From assembly GCA_015501585.1 (NCBI GenBank), contig JADNRY010000004.1, positions 310,001-374,000 on the forward strand: 64,000 nt of DNA, given 5' to 3'. A program made the position numbers and the translations under genes. A model generated the notes under the pieces. It was not told the origin of the DNA and did not search any database. It saw only the letters and a program-made list of their open reading frames with translations. Positions 25,085-36,122 of this stretch are shown here, piece after piece; positions within the stretch are counted from its first letter, which is position 1; every line of letters begins with the position of its first letter. The DNA comes from Rhodocollybia butyracea. Its lineage: Eukaryota; Basidiomycota; Agaricomycetes; Agaricales; Omphalotaceae.

Positions 25085-25514
25085 CATCCCGACTTTTGCT
25101 GACTTTTGCTTTTGGTCTCGGCATCGGCCATGATGGATTTCTGGAAGGTTGAGGGAGTCTAGGGGCAGATATGGGAGGGTCATCTTCGGAATCGGAATCG
25201 GAGATGATGATAGGTCCTTTGGGAGCACTGTGCTCTGCACCCGCTGTTGTCGTTCCAGAACTTTACGCACAGGATTAGATCTAGCAACGACAGGAGCAGA
25301 TTTCGCCGGAGTACGTCTGAGGGGAGTCAGAGAAGCAGCTCGAGCTACTCGCAATGGGTGTTGAATATCTCTGATAGTCTTTTGAGCCCTATTGCCCAGA
25401 TCTTTGGGATAAGTATGTTCTTTTGATTTTAGTGGAGATTTGTTAAGGAGCCGTTCACGTTCCTTTTGTGGTGAGTCGCTATCGGAGGCTGAAGAATCGG
25501 AATTAATGGGGCTG
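25085..25514 (-). pseudogene. Left half of a duplicated XPG-nuclease C-terminal fragment
   Basis: This segment is colinear with 50,038-50,451 of the XPG/GEN1-like gene, with many substitutions and small indels: the CGGAATCGGAATCGGAGATG stretch, GATAGGTCCTTTGGGAGCAC, GTACGTCTGAGGGGAGTC, the leftover TTGAATATCTC.GAT.GTCTTT and AGGAGC.GTTCACGTTCCTTT. Homology stops exactly at AATGGGGCTG (25,505-25,514), where the large transposon begins, and resumes at 45,091. Only the low-complexity C-terminal tail is present, so it is not a gene. Confidence 0.9.
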
Positions 25515-25545
25515 TATGAGGTCTGTTTTCACCAAATATTTCGGC
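25515..25545 (+). repeat. Left terminal inverted repeat of the 19.6-kb transposon
   Basis: 31 bases whose core CCAAATATTTCGGC is identical to the right end read in reverse. Four mismatches fall outside the core. Confidence 0.9.
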
Positions 25546-25559
25546 ATTTTGTAGATGTA

Positions 25560-25690
25560 TTCAGCTTTTGATTGGAAACATCAATGGTTTCGGGTTCAGC
25601 CTGAGTCGGTGGATTTCGGGTTCAACCGGACGTAGTTCAGCTTCGACTTCATGATTCCCACTATTTTCCAATAACTTCAGCTTTTCAGAA
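25560..25690 (+). promoter_or_regulatory. Left subterminal TTCAGCTT motif cluster
   Basis: At least four occurrences of TTCAGC(T/C)T or close variants lie within 130 bases of the left terminus (atTCAGCTTttg, gTTCAGCCtg, gTTCAGCTTcg, cTTCAGCTTttc). The same motif is clustered, inverted, at the right end. Subterminal clusters of this kind are usual transposase-binding sites; that role is inference. Confidence 0.55.
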
Positions 25691-26139
25691 TTCTGCGAGA
25701 ATTGAACTCTACAAAGATTCAGTCACCCTTGGTACAGTATCCACAGTGTTTGAACCAACGTCTAATAGGCTATGATGTAATTAGCAAGCAATTTCCCCCA
25801 ATAGAGTGACAATTTCCCCCGCCTTAGAGACCTTTTCCCCCAGCTCCAATTTGCCTCATGTTTCGTATTCAAGCGTTTCAAATCTCAGCTCCAGCAGCTT
25901 CAGACTCAATAAGTTTTGGATATTCCCCCAGCGTTACACCGATTGTTTAAAAGGACCTGGAAATTCCATGCCGTGGTCACCTTCTTCCTTGAAAGATCAT
26001 TCGTTTATCACTTGCCTTTTTGTTCCTTCTTTGCGAGATTTTGTACTCATTCCCTTCATTGATATTGCACAAGTGAGTTTGACCAACGACGACTGTGACT
26101 TTTATCGTTTCTTTTGGCTGATATATTCTGTTGGCAGCG

Positions 26140-29100
26140 ATGAACTCTTTGAATCCCGACCAAGTCCTTTCTTTTTTGCGCCAAAATCCCTCCCTTGCAG
26201 CACAGTTCATGTCTCAACAACTGGTTGGCTCTCAGCCTTCGACTTTGCCACAGGTAGCACCCTCTCCTATGCCTCTCGCCCAGTCCGCTTTTCCTCCTCC
26301 GGCTCAGATATTCGGCACCCCTCCCCCTCCTACTCAGACATTCGGCGCCTCTCCCCCTCCTGCTCAGATGTTCGGCGCCTCTCCCCTTCCTGCTCAGACA
26401 TTCGGTGCCCCTCTCACTCAGACACCCACTCCACTTGCAACTGCCGCTCCCATTCAGACTGTTGCACAAACTTTTCCAGTTCAGGCTGCACCAATCAGGC
26501 CATACTCCAGCTTGAACATGCTTGCGAACATAGCCGGTCGTACACCAGCTTCCTCGAGCAGCCCCCCTGTTCAGACTACTATCAGTAGAGTCAATCAGGG
26601 GCGGTTGGAACATGCAGCTGCTTCCGGAGATGGTTCGTCGAGCGAAAGGAAGAAGATTTGAAAAAAGGGGAAGCATGCCCTGACACTTAGTGGACCACTA
26701 ACGCCTATTATCAATCACACACTTACAGAGGATGGGATGGGTGTAAACGTTGAAGTACTCATATGGTTTCCCATGCCAAACCGTCTGGACAGAAAGGTAT
26801 GGTTATAGCCTTTTTAATGACGGTGCACCTATTAACTTATTTATCCAGCAGCACAAGCTTCCTGACTCGTTTTATCACTATACCAGACATATGCCGGCCT
26901 TCAAAACGCTTTTGACATCTCTCGGTCTTCTTCGCATCTTCGAGAATTTACTTCTCACAACATGCGTCCAGGAATTTATGGGAAGATTGGTTGAACTGTG
27001 CACTGAGAGTGGGGTACAGTTTCCCAACGTCTCTGAGAGGCGTAGCCTGTTTTTGACTGAGAACATACTTCCTATTGAACTTCTCGGATTTTCTGGGAAT
27101 GGGCATATAAACAACAGTGCACGAACACCCAAACTTGTTACAGTAGCTGTTGGGGATGGTCTGACACTGAGCAATCTTATTCAAGATAGCAGACAATTTG
27201 CCATTGCCAGATACGTAGTCACTCCTGAGAATCGTTTCATTCTTCATTTCGGTGTGTTAATATTGAATTGCTCACCATCCATTGACTGACGTCGACTCTC
27301 TTACCTGACCGATTGCTTTCAGAGCCTTTGGATATCACAACCTCAGCAGTGGCTTCGTCTAGTACAAGTAAGTAGATCGAACTTGGCTTAATATTCCTTG
27401 GTTTCATTACATGTCTTCAGTTCTTCCCGCTTCCATAACTTCAGATGTACTGGGTGCGTTCTATTGTCAACTTTTTGTGGTGCATTCATTTCTCACCTAT
27501 TATGTCTAGCTCGCCCAGCTACTAGGTCCATGGTGACTCCGGCAGTAAGCGTGAGCTGTCTTCAATTTGATTTGATGTCAATACAATGACACATGCTTAG
27601 GTTGCTCCACCCATCGCGAAACTCTGGGAGTCCTTCTATACCCCTCCGCCTTGTTTGGAAACTTTACCCGAGTTTTTTTTCATATGAGCGGAAGCATTAT
27701 ATTTTCCGTGCAGTTTCGCAACAATACCGCAAAGTCTACAACGCAGATTCTCCAGCTGTCTCAATCAGGGGACCAACTTTGGAAGCAATGGCTGCACAGC
27801 TCATGGTTCATATGTGTTGCACTGTTCAAAATGAGGATTGGACTCCATTACTCTGTGAGAATCGCATGTTTATGCAGTGAGTTTTCCTTGCGTTCTTTTC
27901 TTGTTCAGTATCTTATGAGAACTTCACAGGGTTGTTCTCGATCAATTCGGAGAGGAACATCTTGTTTCTTCAGGTCATGGCTTAGAGGTTGAAGTCATGA
28001 ATCACATCTTCACACATCATCTTGAACAGAAATTGGGTGATTTCTGTGTTCCTTTCATTGAAGATTACATGACTTTAGCGACAATCCCGCTCCTTTCCAC
28101 TTTCTCGCTCTCTGATGTCAAACATGATGAGCTTCATCTATTTGGTGGGATTGTTGGCCTTGTGCTAGTTCATGGACAGTACCCATCAAAAATCAATCCT
28201 TTACTCTTGATTTATCTCCTCTCTGGATATGATCTTCGAGTTCTCACCAAGTTCTTGGTTATGGAGCATTTCCCAGAGCTTTACCGTACACTGAAAGCTT
28301 GGACTGAACTCGATCACACGGAAAATAACCTTTCAGCTTTTAACAAGCATTTCTTTACTTATCATCAAAATTTTGCAGTAAGGGCTCATACTTATTGACA
28401 GTCATGGATCACAGACTGATACTGGTGATAGATGTCATCCTTAAACCCTTGATCTGAAGAACTTCACTGTTCACTTGCTTGGACCATGCTTCATAACGCC
28501 ATTATAGGTGCTACTTCTGTTGAGCATCCTTATTTCCAAGCATTTTTGGAAGGTCTCAAGCTCCCCTGCAAGGGTATCTACGATTTAACTGAAGTGAGAT
28601 TCAGTAAACTTTAATTTTTTTTTTGATGTTGAGTTTATTCTTCTAGATCACTCAAAGCTTTTGCGGTGGAACCTCTGAGTTTGTTGTCAATGTACTCAAC
28701 ACTAATATCACCTCCTTCTCACAACTTCGCTTGAAGTTTTCTGAAAACATCAGTGAATCCAATCAACAAGCTTTGACTGAAGCCTTTGCTAGGACAGGAT
28801 CACACTCTTCCTTTAACACCTTGTTTCAGGAGTTCCTGGAAGGCGTTGGAGCTCCATCTCTTCCCTTGCTCGACAGTGTCAAAGGCCGTTTTCATGCTTT
28901 AATCTCTGACTCGCTGGATAATTTGAACCAACCATTCTATCGTATGAAGATGTTCTGCTGGGTGACTTCTGGAGCACCTAGAATCTTACTTGATGAGACG
29001 GAAATCCGAGTGAGTTCTCATATGCTTTACTTAAGGTGAAGCTTATTTTTTCAAGGTATGTCTCATTGATGATGACCACAGGGCATACGCTCCCAGTACC

Positions 29101-29313
29101 CTTAGTGAAACATCATGCTAACATCTCTTGTCAAACGACACTATTTCATTCAAGACTTGTACTCGATCCATGCTCATCCCAGTGTCGTACCTCATCAAAC
29201 TTTTGAGACAGTCATATGATGGAAACTTGGAACCTCACACCATCCAGGTTGCTGTTCATCACTGGTTATTGACCAAAATCTTGAGAGGAATAGGTTCTTA
29301 TACTGTTCATTAA
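26140..29313 (+). pseudogene. HECT-type E3 ubiquitin-ligase-like gene of the transposon
   Basis: The start is taken at the ATG at 26140 (MNSLNPDQVLSFLRQNPSLAAQF). The N-terminal third is a Pro-rich segment with a roughly 10-residue repeat (PPPAQ.FG.P), ending in a basic stretch interrupted by a TGA at 26659-26661. Later exons run QHKLPDSFYHYTRHMPAF.., FGGIVGLVLVHGQYPSKINPLLLIYLLSG (the N-lobe helix pair of HECT domains), GGTSEFVVNVL, FYRMKMFCWVTSGAPRILLDE, and finally the C-lobe motif ISFKTCTRSMLIPVSYLIKLLRQSYDGN with the expected active-site Cys, ending at 29313. HECT ligases accept ubiquitin on that Cys. The overall order fits HECT but similarity is low and several exons are out of frame, so it is called decayed. 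A ligase in a transposon could act on host repair or silencing factors; that is speculation. Confidence 0.62.
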
Positions 29314-29729
29314 ATAAGCTTGTTTCTGAACACTTGTTTCCACACACTCGTTACTTTATTTATTTTTACTACTCATCATATAGGTTCACTGTGTAAATAA
29401 CCCAAATTGATTGAAATTTTTCAGTCACTTAAATTACAATACAGCTATGGAACATCGCGGTGAACTGGAATATCATTGAGGAACTGGAATGTCATGGAGG
29501 AACTGGAATGTTGCGGAGGAAATGGGAAGTTGATGAGAGAACATGAAGCAGATGGGCATTGAGAAGACAGGACCAAAGAGAAGACACAGTTGGACAATGG
29601 TGCCAGGAGGGAAGAAGGTGCCGTGGTTTACCGGCAATGGTGGTTAATAGTGACGGATAGCGCTGTAAGCCGGCGTGAAGGTGGACTGTCATCGGGACAC
29701 GTAGTATGTGTTGGGCATATCCGACGTGT

Positions 29730-30830
29730 TGGGTGTATAAGGACAGGTCAGGTGTATAAGGACGGGTCAGGTGAGTTGGGCGCATAAGATGGGTCGGGCA
29801 TGTAAGAAGGGTCAGTCAGGGGCATAAGATGGATTGGGGGTGTAAAACAGGTCGGGGTGTGTAGAATGGGTCATGGGTGTAGGATGGGTCATGGGGTCAT
29901 GGGTGTAGGATGGGTCAGGGCGTGTAGAACGAGTCATGGGTGTGTGGCGGGTTGTGGGCGTAGGATGGGTCAGGTGTGTAAAACAGGTTGGGGCGTGTAG
30001 AACGAGTTGTGGCTGTAGGATGGGTCGTGGCCGTAGGATGGGTCATGGCCGTAGGACGGGTTGTGGCCGTAGATCAAGTCGTGGCTGTAGAACAAGTCGT
30101 GGGTGTAGGATGGGTCGTGGCCATAGGACGGGTTGTGGACGTAGAACGAGTCGTGGGCATAGAACAACTTGTTGGCATAGAACGAGTCTTCAGTGTAGAA
30201 CGGGTTGTGGGCGTAGGATGGGTCAGGGCATGTAAAACAGGTCAGGGCGTGTAGAATGAGTCGTGGGCGTGTGACGGGTTGTTGGCGTAGGTCGTGGGCA
30301 TAGAACAACTTGTCGGCATAGAACGAGTCTTCAGTGTAGAACGGGTTGTGGGCGTAGGATGGGTCAGGGCATGTAAAACAGGTCAGGGCGTGTAGAACGA
30401 GTCGTGGGCGTGTGACGGGTTGTCGGCGTAGGACAGGTTGTCGGCGTAGGACAAGTTGTCAGCGTAGGACAAGTTGTTGGCATAGGACAAGTTGTTGGCA
30501 TAGGACAAGTTGTCGGCGTAGGACAAGTTGTTGGCGTAGGACAAGTTGTCGGCGTAGGACAAGTTGTCAGCGTAGGACAAGTTGTCGGCGTAGGACAAGT
30601 TGTCGGCGTAGGACGAGTTGTCGGCGTAGGACGAGTTGTCGGCGTAGGACGAGTTGTCGGCGTAGGATGAGTTGTTGGTGTGGGACAGGTCATCGGCGTA
30701 GGACGGGTTGTCAGCATAGGACAGGTCAGGGCATGTAAAACGGGTCAGGGCGTTTAGAACGAGTAGGGGCATGCAGGAGAGTAGGGGTGTGCAGAACAAG
30801 TAGGGGTGTAGGCGTGTAGAATGCCTAAGA
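29730..30830. repeat. 18-bp minisatellite, about 1.1 kb
   Basis: The right part (about 30,416-30,720) is a tight array of some 17 units near GGCGTAGGACAAGTTGTC. The left part holds more divergent units (GTAGGATGGGTCGTGGCC, GTAGAACGAGTCGTGGGC). A block of about 133 bp around 30,160-30,295 is repeated at 30,295-30,430, showing higher-order duplication. Because 18 is divisible by three, several frames stay open on both strands and spell periodic peptides (for example SYADNL on the minus strand). I treat those as by-products, not genes. The bases 29,314-29,730 before it hold no gene I can support. Confidence 0.92.
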
Positions 30831-31022
30831 CAGACTTAGGATCTAAAGGTGGCAGGAAGGAGGAAAATGGTGTGCTTACCGGCCATAGAGCAAGTACAAT
30901 ACCTTGTATATGAGGCAGTAACAATGCTTTCAAGTGAGTAAGGCCAAGGGTCCCAGTCATGTTCAGATTATTTCTTTCAAGACACACAAACTTGAACATA
31001 GGTTCCATAAGCCAAAAGGCTG

Positions 31023-31558
31023 CATCAGGAAAAGCTGTTTTTGCCTAGGTGACCCCAGAGTGGCCTAAAGCAAACTAGGTGACCTATGAATCCTATGGAA
31101 TCCTAGGAATTTGGGCTTGTCCCTTGCCAGTCAAGGCTCTTGAGGATTGCCTAGGGTATCCTAGGCAAACCCAGGGCAAGCCTAGGTTTGCCCAGGTTTG
31201 CCCAGGTGTTCCCCAGGTGTTCCCCAGGAGCACCTGGGCAAACCTGGGCAAACCTAGGCTTGCCTAGGGAATCCTCAAGAGCCTTGACTAGCAAGGGACG
31301 AGCCCAAATTCCTAGGATGCCATAGGATTCATAGGTCACCTAGTTTGCTTTACCTGGGGAACACCTGGGGAACACCTGGGCAAACCTGGGCAAACCTAGG
31401 CTTGCCCTGGGTTTGCCTAGGATACCCTAGGCAATCCTCAAGAGCCTTGACTGGCAAGGGACAAGCCCAAATTCCTAGGATTCCATAGGATTCATAGGTC
31501 ACCTAGTTTGCTTTAGGCCACTCTGGGGTCACCTAGGCAAAAACGGCTTTTCCTGATG
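31023..31558. repeat. 536-bp fold-back repeat
   Basis: The left end CATCAGGAAAAGC..TTTTTGCCTAGGTGACC is matched in reverse by the right end ..GGTCACCTAGGCAAAAACGGCTTTTCCTGATG. The arms are about 200 bases of near-perfect inverted repeat, rich in CCTAGG and CCCAGGTTTG motifs, with a further partial arm copy between them. A single-stranded form would make a long hairpin. It has no coding capacity; apparent short ORFs in it are repeats of one another. Flanks share GCTG but no clean target duplication was found. Confidence 0.88.
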
Positions 31559-31915
31559 TGCTGGGCCCATTATGAACAAGATTGAGAGCCAGAAACTACC
31601 TAAGCCTGATGGCAGTCAGAACTAGAGAGATACAAGATTTAGAGACTTACCTGTTGATCTTGGGTTCAAGAGCCAGACATTGACAAAGAAGAGAAGAAGA
31701 AATCAGATAAAGGGTATAATAGAGGAAATAGACAACACAGCTTAGCGTCGTGGACAATACTAGCTTGCCCATAAACCAATCAGCAACTGAGCTAAGGAGT
31801 GAGGGTGAAGGATCAAGAGAAAGAAAAGACGCCTGAATTATAAAGGCAGTCACGTGATTAATTTGTTCCGTAAATACCGATCGCCGATCGCCAATTGTTT
31901 TTGTCGTCAATTATC

Positions 31916-34697
31916 ATGTCGTATATTTTGCTGCCTTATCCCAACTGTATCCCGCCTTTTCCTCAATCTTTGACAACAGAACTACAACAGTGTATTGCTG
32001 AACATTGATCTCTCCATTCAAGCTTCACTGAAGCTGCTCGGAAAACCCGAAATAGTTCACATCTAATATCTGAAACTGAGCTGGAGGTTTGGCGTTGACC
32101 TTGGCTGGAATCCTGGCTGGCATGTCCTGAAAAAGTATGCTACCTTATACTATTCTTCAAATGCTTACAGTTTAATAGATTGATGTAATCTTAGAATGGT
32201 TGGAAGAAGCCATCTATATCGGTGACTTCGAAGACATTACCAATACAGATACACTAAATGTTTTTCTGAGTGTTTTTGTACTGGTTTCTTATAACAAGAT
32301 GGACACAGCTATAATACAACTAGCAGCTTGGCAACGTTACATTGCCCTCAACGTGAGTTTCTACATTTTATATCTCATTGACCTCTTATTATTCAATCCT
32401 TCAGTTCTCTCATAGGCAAAGAAACTTAGTTTTGGATATCATCCATGAAGTGGATGATGAGCTTGATGAGCTTGATAAATCTTCTGTCTCAGAACCCTCA
32501 CAGAGTATATCAGAGTCAGAGTCAGGACATATATTGAGATGCCGACATTGGCAAAAGAGTTTGCAAGATAATCTTCTAAATGTGAGATAGGCTACTGTTT
32601 TTCAGGTGTATTTTAATCTCTATCTAGACCTCTGAGGACAGCACCATTGCCTTTGAGTCAAAGCAGCGTGTGGTAGCTTTGACAATACAAAACATGAAAA
32701 AGGTTACTTCTTCCATCTTCAAGACTTCAGAATTCATCAAGGCTGTTGTTGTAAGAGATTTTCTTTATACTAGTTGATGAATTGAAGGAAATTACAGAAA
32801 TCGGGTTTGGCCACAATGATCCTTGAGTTAAGTCATCCAGCGTATGGTTATCACCATTCCTAAGATCCTCACCATGCATGTTTACTATGGCTTCATGGTT
32901 TTGGCTTGGTATTGGGAGACGTTTTAGATTGGTGGACTCCAAATGTATGGACTTCCGAAGCGGACATACTATTATCCAATAATCCTGTCTCAAAATATGA
33001 TACTGTGAGCATTCCGTTTCAGCCTGATATTTGTATAGCTTGAATTATAATTACATTTAGAACAACCATAAACAAATGATCAAGGGAAAGGATTTATTCA
33101 ATGCTTTTGCTAAAAATCCTCGCCTTATCCCCCACATAGCTAATCCAGCCGCAGTTTATTTTTTGTGTTCTGAAGAGAACTTCACGGCAGCTTGGGAGCA
33201 GTGGTTATCATGGTCATTGGATGCAGCTGGATACAAGGTGCCGTTAAACCATTTATTTTTTGGCTAAGAGACTTATTCATATCACAGGTTTATGATATGA
33301 AAGTGCCGGATCTTTATCAAAGCACCATGAAGTATCTCAATGAAATTGTGGAAAACACACATAACCTTTCTGGAATTCGGAAAACCTGGGATCCTACAAC
33401 TCTTTTGATCGTCGAACAAACTCTGGTACTTTGCAACTTGCTCAAAGACTTAGATGCCCAGGTACATGATCCTGAGGTGAAACATTGCTCCAAATGCACA
33501 GATCAGCCTACAGAAAAACGTTGTGTGCAACATATAAATGTTACATTAAATGAAGAGCCAGGGTTCATATCATGATGGAAAGGTGTTGGCATTTCCAAAG
33601 TACCAACAGAACAACAGATGAAACCGCGACAGGTAAGTAGCTAGAGTATCTTTTTACATTTTCATTGAATATTCAATAAATTTTAGGGACATAAAGCGAT
33701 GCATGGTGTTGCACGGATTGTACATCCTGATAAGATCGGGGCCCATGGCTTAAAGCGTATAGCCGCTGATGAAGAAGTTCTACAGCGATGTGGAAAACAG
33801 ATCTTCAAGTTATTTAGGAATGATGAACTCATAAGATCTGGCTTGTATTTTTTTACCTCGGTTTATTGAGTATATTTACAGTGTGATTTTGTGTGGTACA
33901 ATGCATTTTCCGATAGTACTTTTGGGGAAATCTTGCAGTACTCACAAAGTGCACTAGGAGTTCAGCCAGTTCATCAAGGAAGACAGTTCGCATTTTGGAC
34001 CACTGGTCAAATGATTCTGTTTGGTGCTCGGCAACCTTCTGGTGGACGGCAGGCAGACCATTACACTTCTTATGCTGGAATTACCGCTGAAACATACAAG
34101 GGAATAATCATTCTCTTTGAACAAGCAAAGGTATCTGCAGATTTCATATCATCTTTTCTCATTGACTTATCTAATCAGTTGTCTGCTATGCTCATGCAAA
34201 CTGCACGAGCAATTCACCCTGCGCTAATCAACAAAATCAATGAACAATCAAAAGCATGTGAACGTGTAGGTTTATCTGGATTGAATCTCTTCAACTGTAA
34301 AGGTTATACTGCTCCTCAACACTGTGATGATGACTGTACACCATCTCTTGGTGCACAGTTTGAACTTCAAGCAGAGCAAAAATGGAGTGAATTTGCCTTT
34401 TGCGCTATTCAGTATGGATATTACATTGAGTCCAGAAGAAATACACTATGGTACGCTTTCCTTTCTTTGGATTTCTGGTTACTTTTTAATCACTTCACAG
34501 GAGTTTTGATTCAGGACTTCTCCATGGCACCATGCTTCCTTCAGAAAAAACAGTATTACACCTCCGCGGTGGAGCAGCTTCCAGTGAAGGAAGTCATGTA
34601 ACTACTTGTAGGCAAGACCAGAGTTGGGCTGAACATAATCAACAAGTCCGTCATAATTATTATCTCTGTGAAGCAGCCTGGAGAAATCGCCAGTAAT
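31916..34697 (+). pseudogene. TET/JBP-like 2-oxoglutarate/Fe(II) dioxygenase gene of the transposon
   Basis: The start is taken at ATG 31916 (MSYILLPYPNCIPP); it ends at TAA 34695-34697 after CEAAWRNRQ. Many short exons. The C-terminal exons carry the double-stranded beta-helix features of fungal TET/JBP-type enzymes: NLFNCKGYTAPQHCDDD (iron ligands His-x-Asp), LGAQFELQ.., then after a short intron NTLWSFDSGLLHGTMLPS (second iron His in LLHGTMLP) and HLRGG (a candidate 2-oxoglutarate-binding Arg). The upstream text FDSTFGEILQYSQSAL and GGRQADHYTSYAG is of the kind found N-terminal to this domain. Such enzymes oxidise 5-methylcytosine or thymine in DNA; fungal copies are known mainly inside KDZ transposons. 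Three in-frame TGA codons (32006, 32096, 33573) interrupt it. Assignment rests on motif reading only. Confidence 0.6.
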
Positions 34698-34913
34698 CAA
34701 CCAATATACAACATCTTTAATTAATAAAAACATTTGAAGTGTTAATTGAATGTAGGAGTGATGCTTGTTATTAAAGGTAGGTAAGTAAGTAGTAAAGTAT
34801 GGTAAAAGAGTGGTATACGTGCTGTTTGAATGAAGGTCACTTGTAGAGCTTTGATCTGGTCAAGAAAAGAGTATGAACTCTGTAAGCTATTCGATCGAAT
34901 TCTCTATATCACT

Positions 34914-35910
34914 TCAGAAATCCTTCATATGCTTTTGGCATAGACGAGCTGCATCTTGTTCAATAGCATTCTTGGATTGAGGATCGAGTTGCTGCTTTGT
35001 AGCAATAAATCCAGGGTCTCCCCATAGGTATACCATTCGATGCCAAGTTTTCAAAGCAGTGGGCATCAAGGATTTTTCTGATCGAAGAATTAATGTCAGC
35101 CAGGATGTGTGGAAATGAAACAGAAAGGATATTACCCTGAGATGAGCTGAGTAAAACTCTGTTTTTCCAAGATTTACTTTGCACCGCATCTTCAGCCCAG
35201 GAGAAAAGATTATGCTTTTTTATATATTCCTTTGGATTCCAGCCCAGTTCAGCTAGGATATCAGAAAAAGACTGCATACGCCCATTCATATAAGTGTAGC
35301 TTTGAGATGCAAGGCTACCTTTTGCGGAGCGATATCCAAGAGCGTGGAGTAGGTGACCTGCTCTTTGACAGAGCTGAACTATTTCAAATAAAGAAGCATT
35401 AACACCACAATGTTGCTCAAACTGTACCGACAGATATGGAATGTCAAAGCCTGCTTCTCGAATAGTATTCGCAAGGGGTGCAGAGATTTGGATGCGTGAA
35501 TTATCTGTAGATAGCCAATGGTTCTCAATAGACGCATCAGATACTGACATCGATGAGAAAGATGAGTGAAGTGGAGGATGTGGACAATGTCGGTCTACTG
35601 TTTGATATGGATGAGAGACCAAAGCAACACATTCCCGTCGGGAATTAACCATTCCTTCTCTAGGTGATGAGAGATTCTGGTTTGAAGGAGAAAACTCGGA
35701 GGCCAAAGCAATATGGTCTCGTTGGGAGCAAACAATGCCTCCTTCAGATGATGGGAGATTATATTGACTTGATGAAAGAGAGACTTGCACCGCATAAACA
35801 GGTGCATTAATTAGAATTATGATAAAGTGTTGATGATGGATAAATGGAATGAATGGAGAACGCTCATATGAGGTAAGAAACGATTGGACAGATATAGAGC
35901 TAAAATCCAT
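34914..35910 (-). CDS. Uncharacterised intact ORF of the transposon, about 312 residues
   Basis: Two exons: 35136-35910 and 34914-35077, joined by a GTAAT..GATCAG intron of 58 bases. They sum to 939 bases with no internal stop. I do not recognise the family. The N-terminal 100 residues are Ser/Pro-rich with two degenerate repeats (SQYNLPSSEGG / NQNLSSPREG). The C-terminal 200 residues look globular: ANTIREAGFDIPYLSVQFEQ, LFEIVQLCQRAGHLLHALGY, ILAELGWNPKEYIKKHN, then LKTWHRMVYLWGDPGF and a final helix rich in Gln/Lys. It is transcribed against the three other genes of the element and is the only one without lesions. The sequence just upstream of its start was replaced by a fold-back arm (35,934-36,103), so its original promoter may be lost. 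Confidence 0.6.
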
Positions 35911-35933
35911 AGCCAGGACATCTGTGAACAGAT

Positions 35934-36103
35934 GGGCAAACCTGGGCAAACCTGGGCTGACCTAGGCTTGCCTAGGAAATCCTCAAGAGCCTTGACTGGC
36001 AAGGGATGAGCCCAAATTCCTAGGATGCCATAGGATTCATAGGTCACCTAGTTTGCTTTAGGCCACTCTGGGGTCACCTAGGCAAAAATGGCTTTTCCTG
36101 ATG
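35934..36103. repeat. Solo arm of the fold-back repeat
   Basis: 170 bases nearly identical to the right arm of the fold-back element at 31,023-31,558: GGGCAAACCTGGGCAAACC.., CCTCAAGAGCCTTGACTGGC, GGTCACCTAGGCAAAAATGG, ending CTTTTCCTGATG. It separates the unknown ORF from the transposase, so at least one copy moved or was copied inside the transposon. Confidence 0.9.
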
Positions 36104-36122
36104 TACACATTTATTTTATCAT

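Noticed and set aside
30416..30720. CRISPR-like regular array
   Set aside because: Units are contiguous with no unique spacers, and the organism is a fungus. It is a minisatellite.
30364..30799. Overlapping open frames encoding TTCPTP, SYADNL and RRRTSC repeats
   Set aside because: They arise because the 18-bp minisatellite unit is a multiple of three. All frames are open at once and none has a normal gene context.
31079..36047. Three similar short ORFs starting MTYESYGILGIW
   Set aside because: They are copies of the fold-back repeat arms, not genes.
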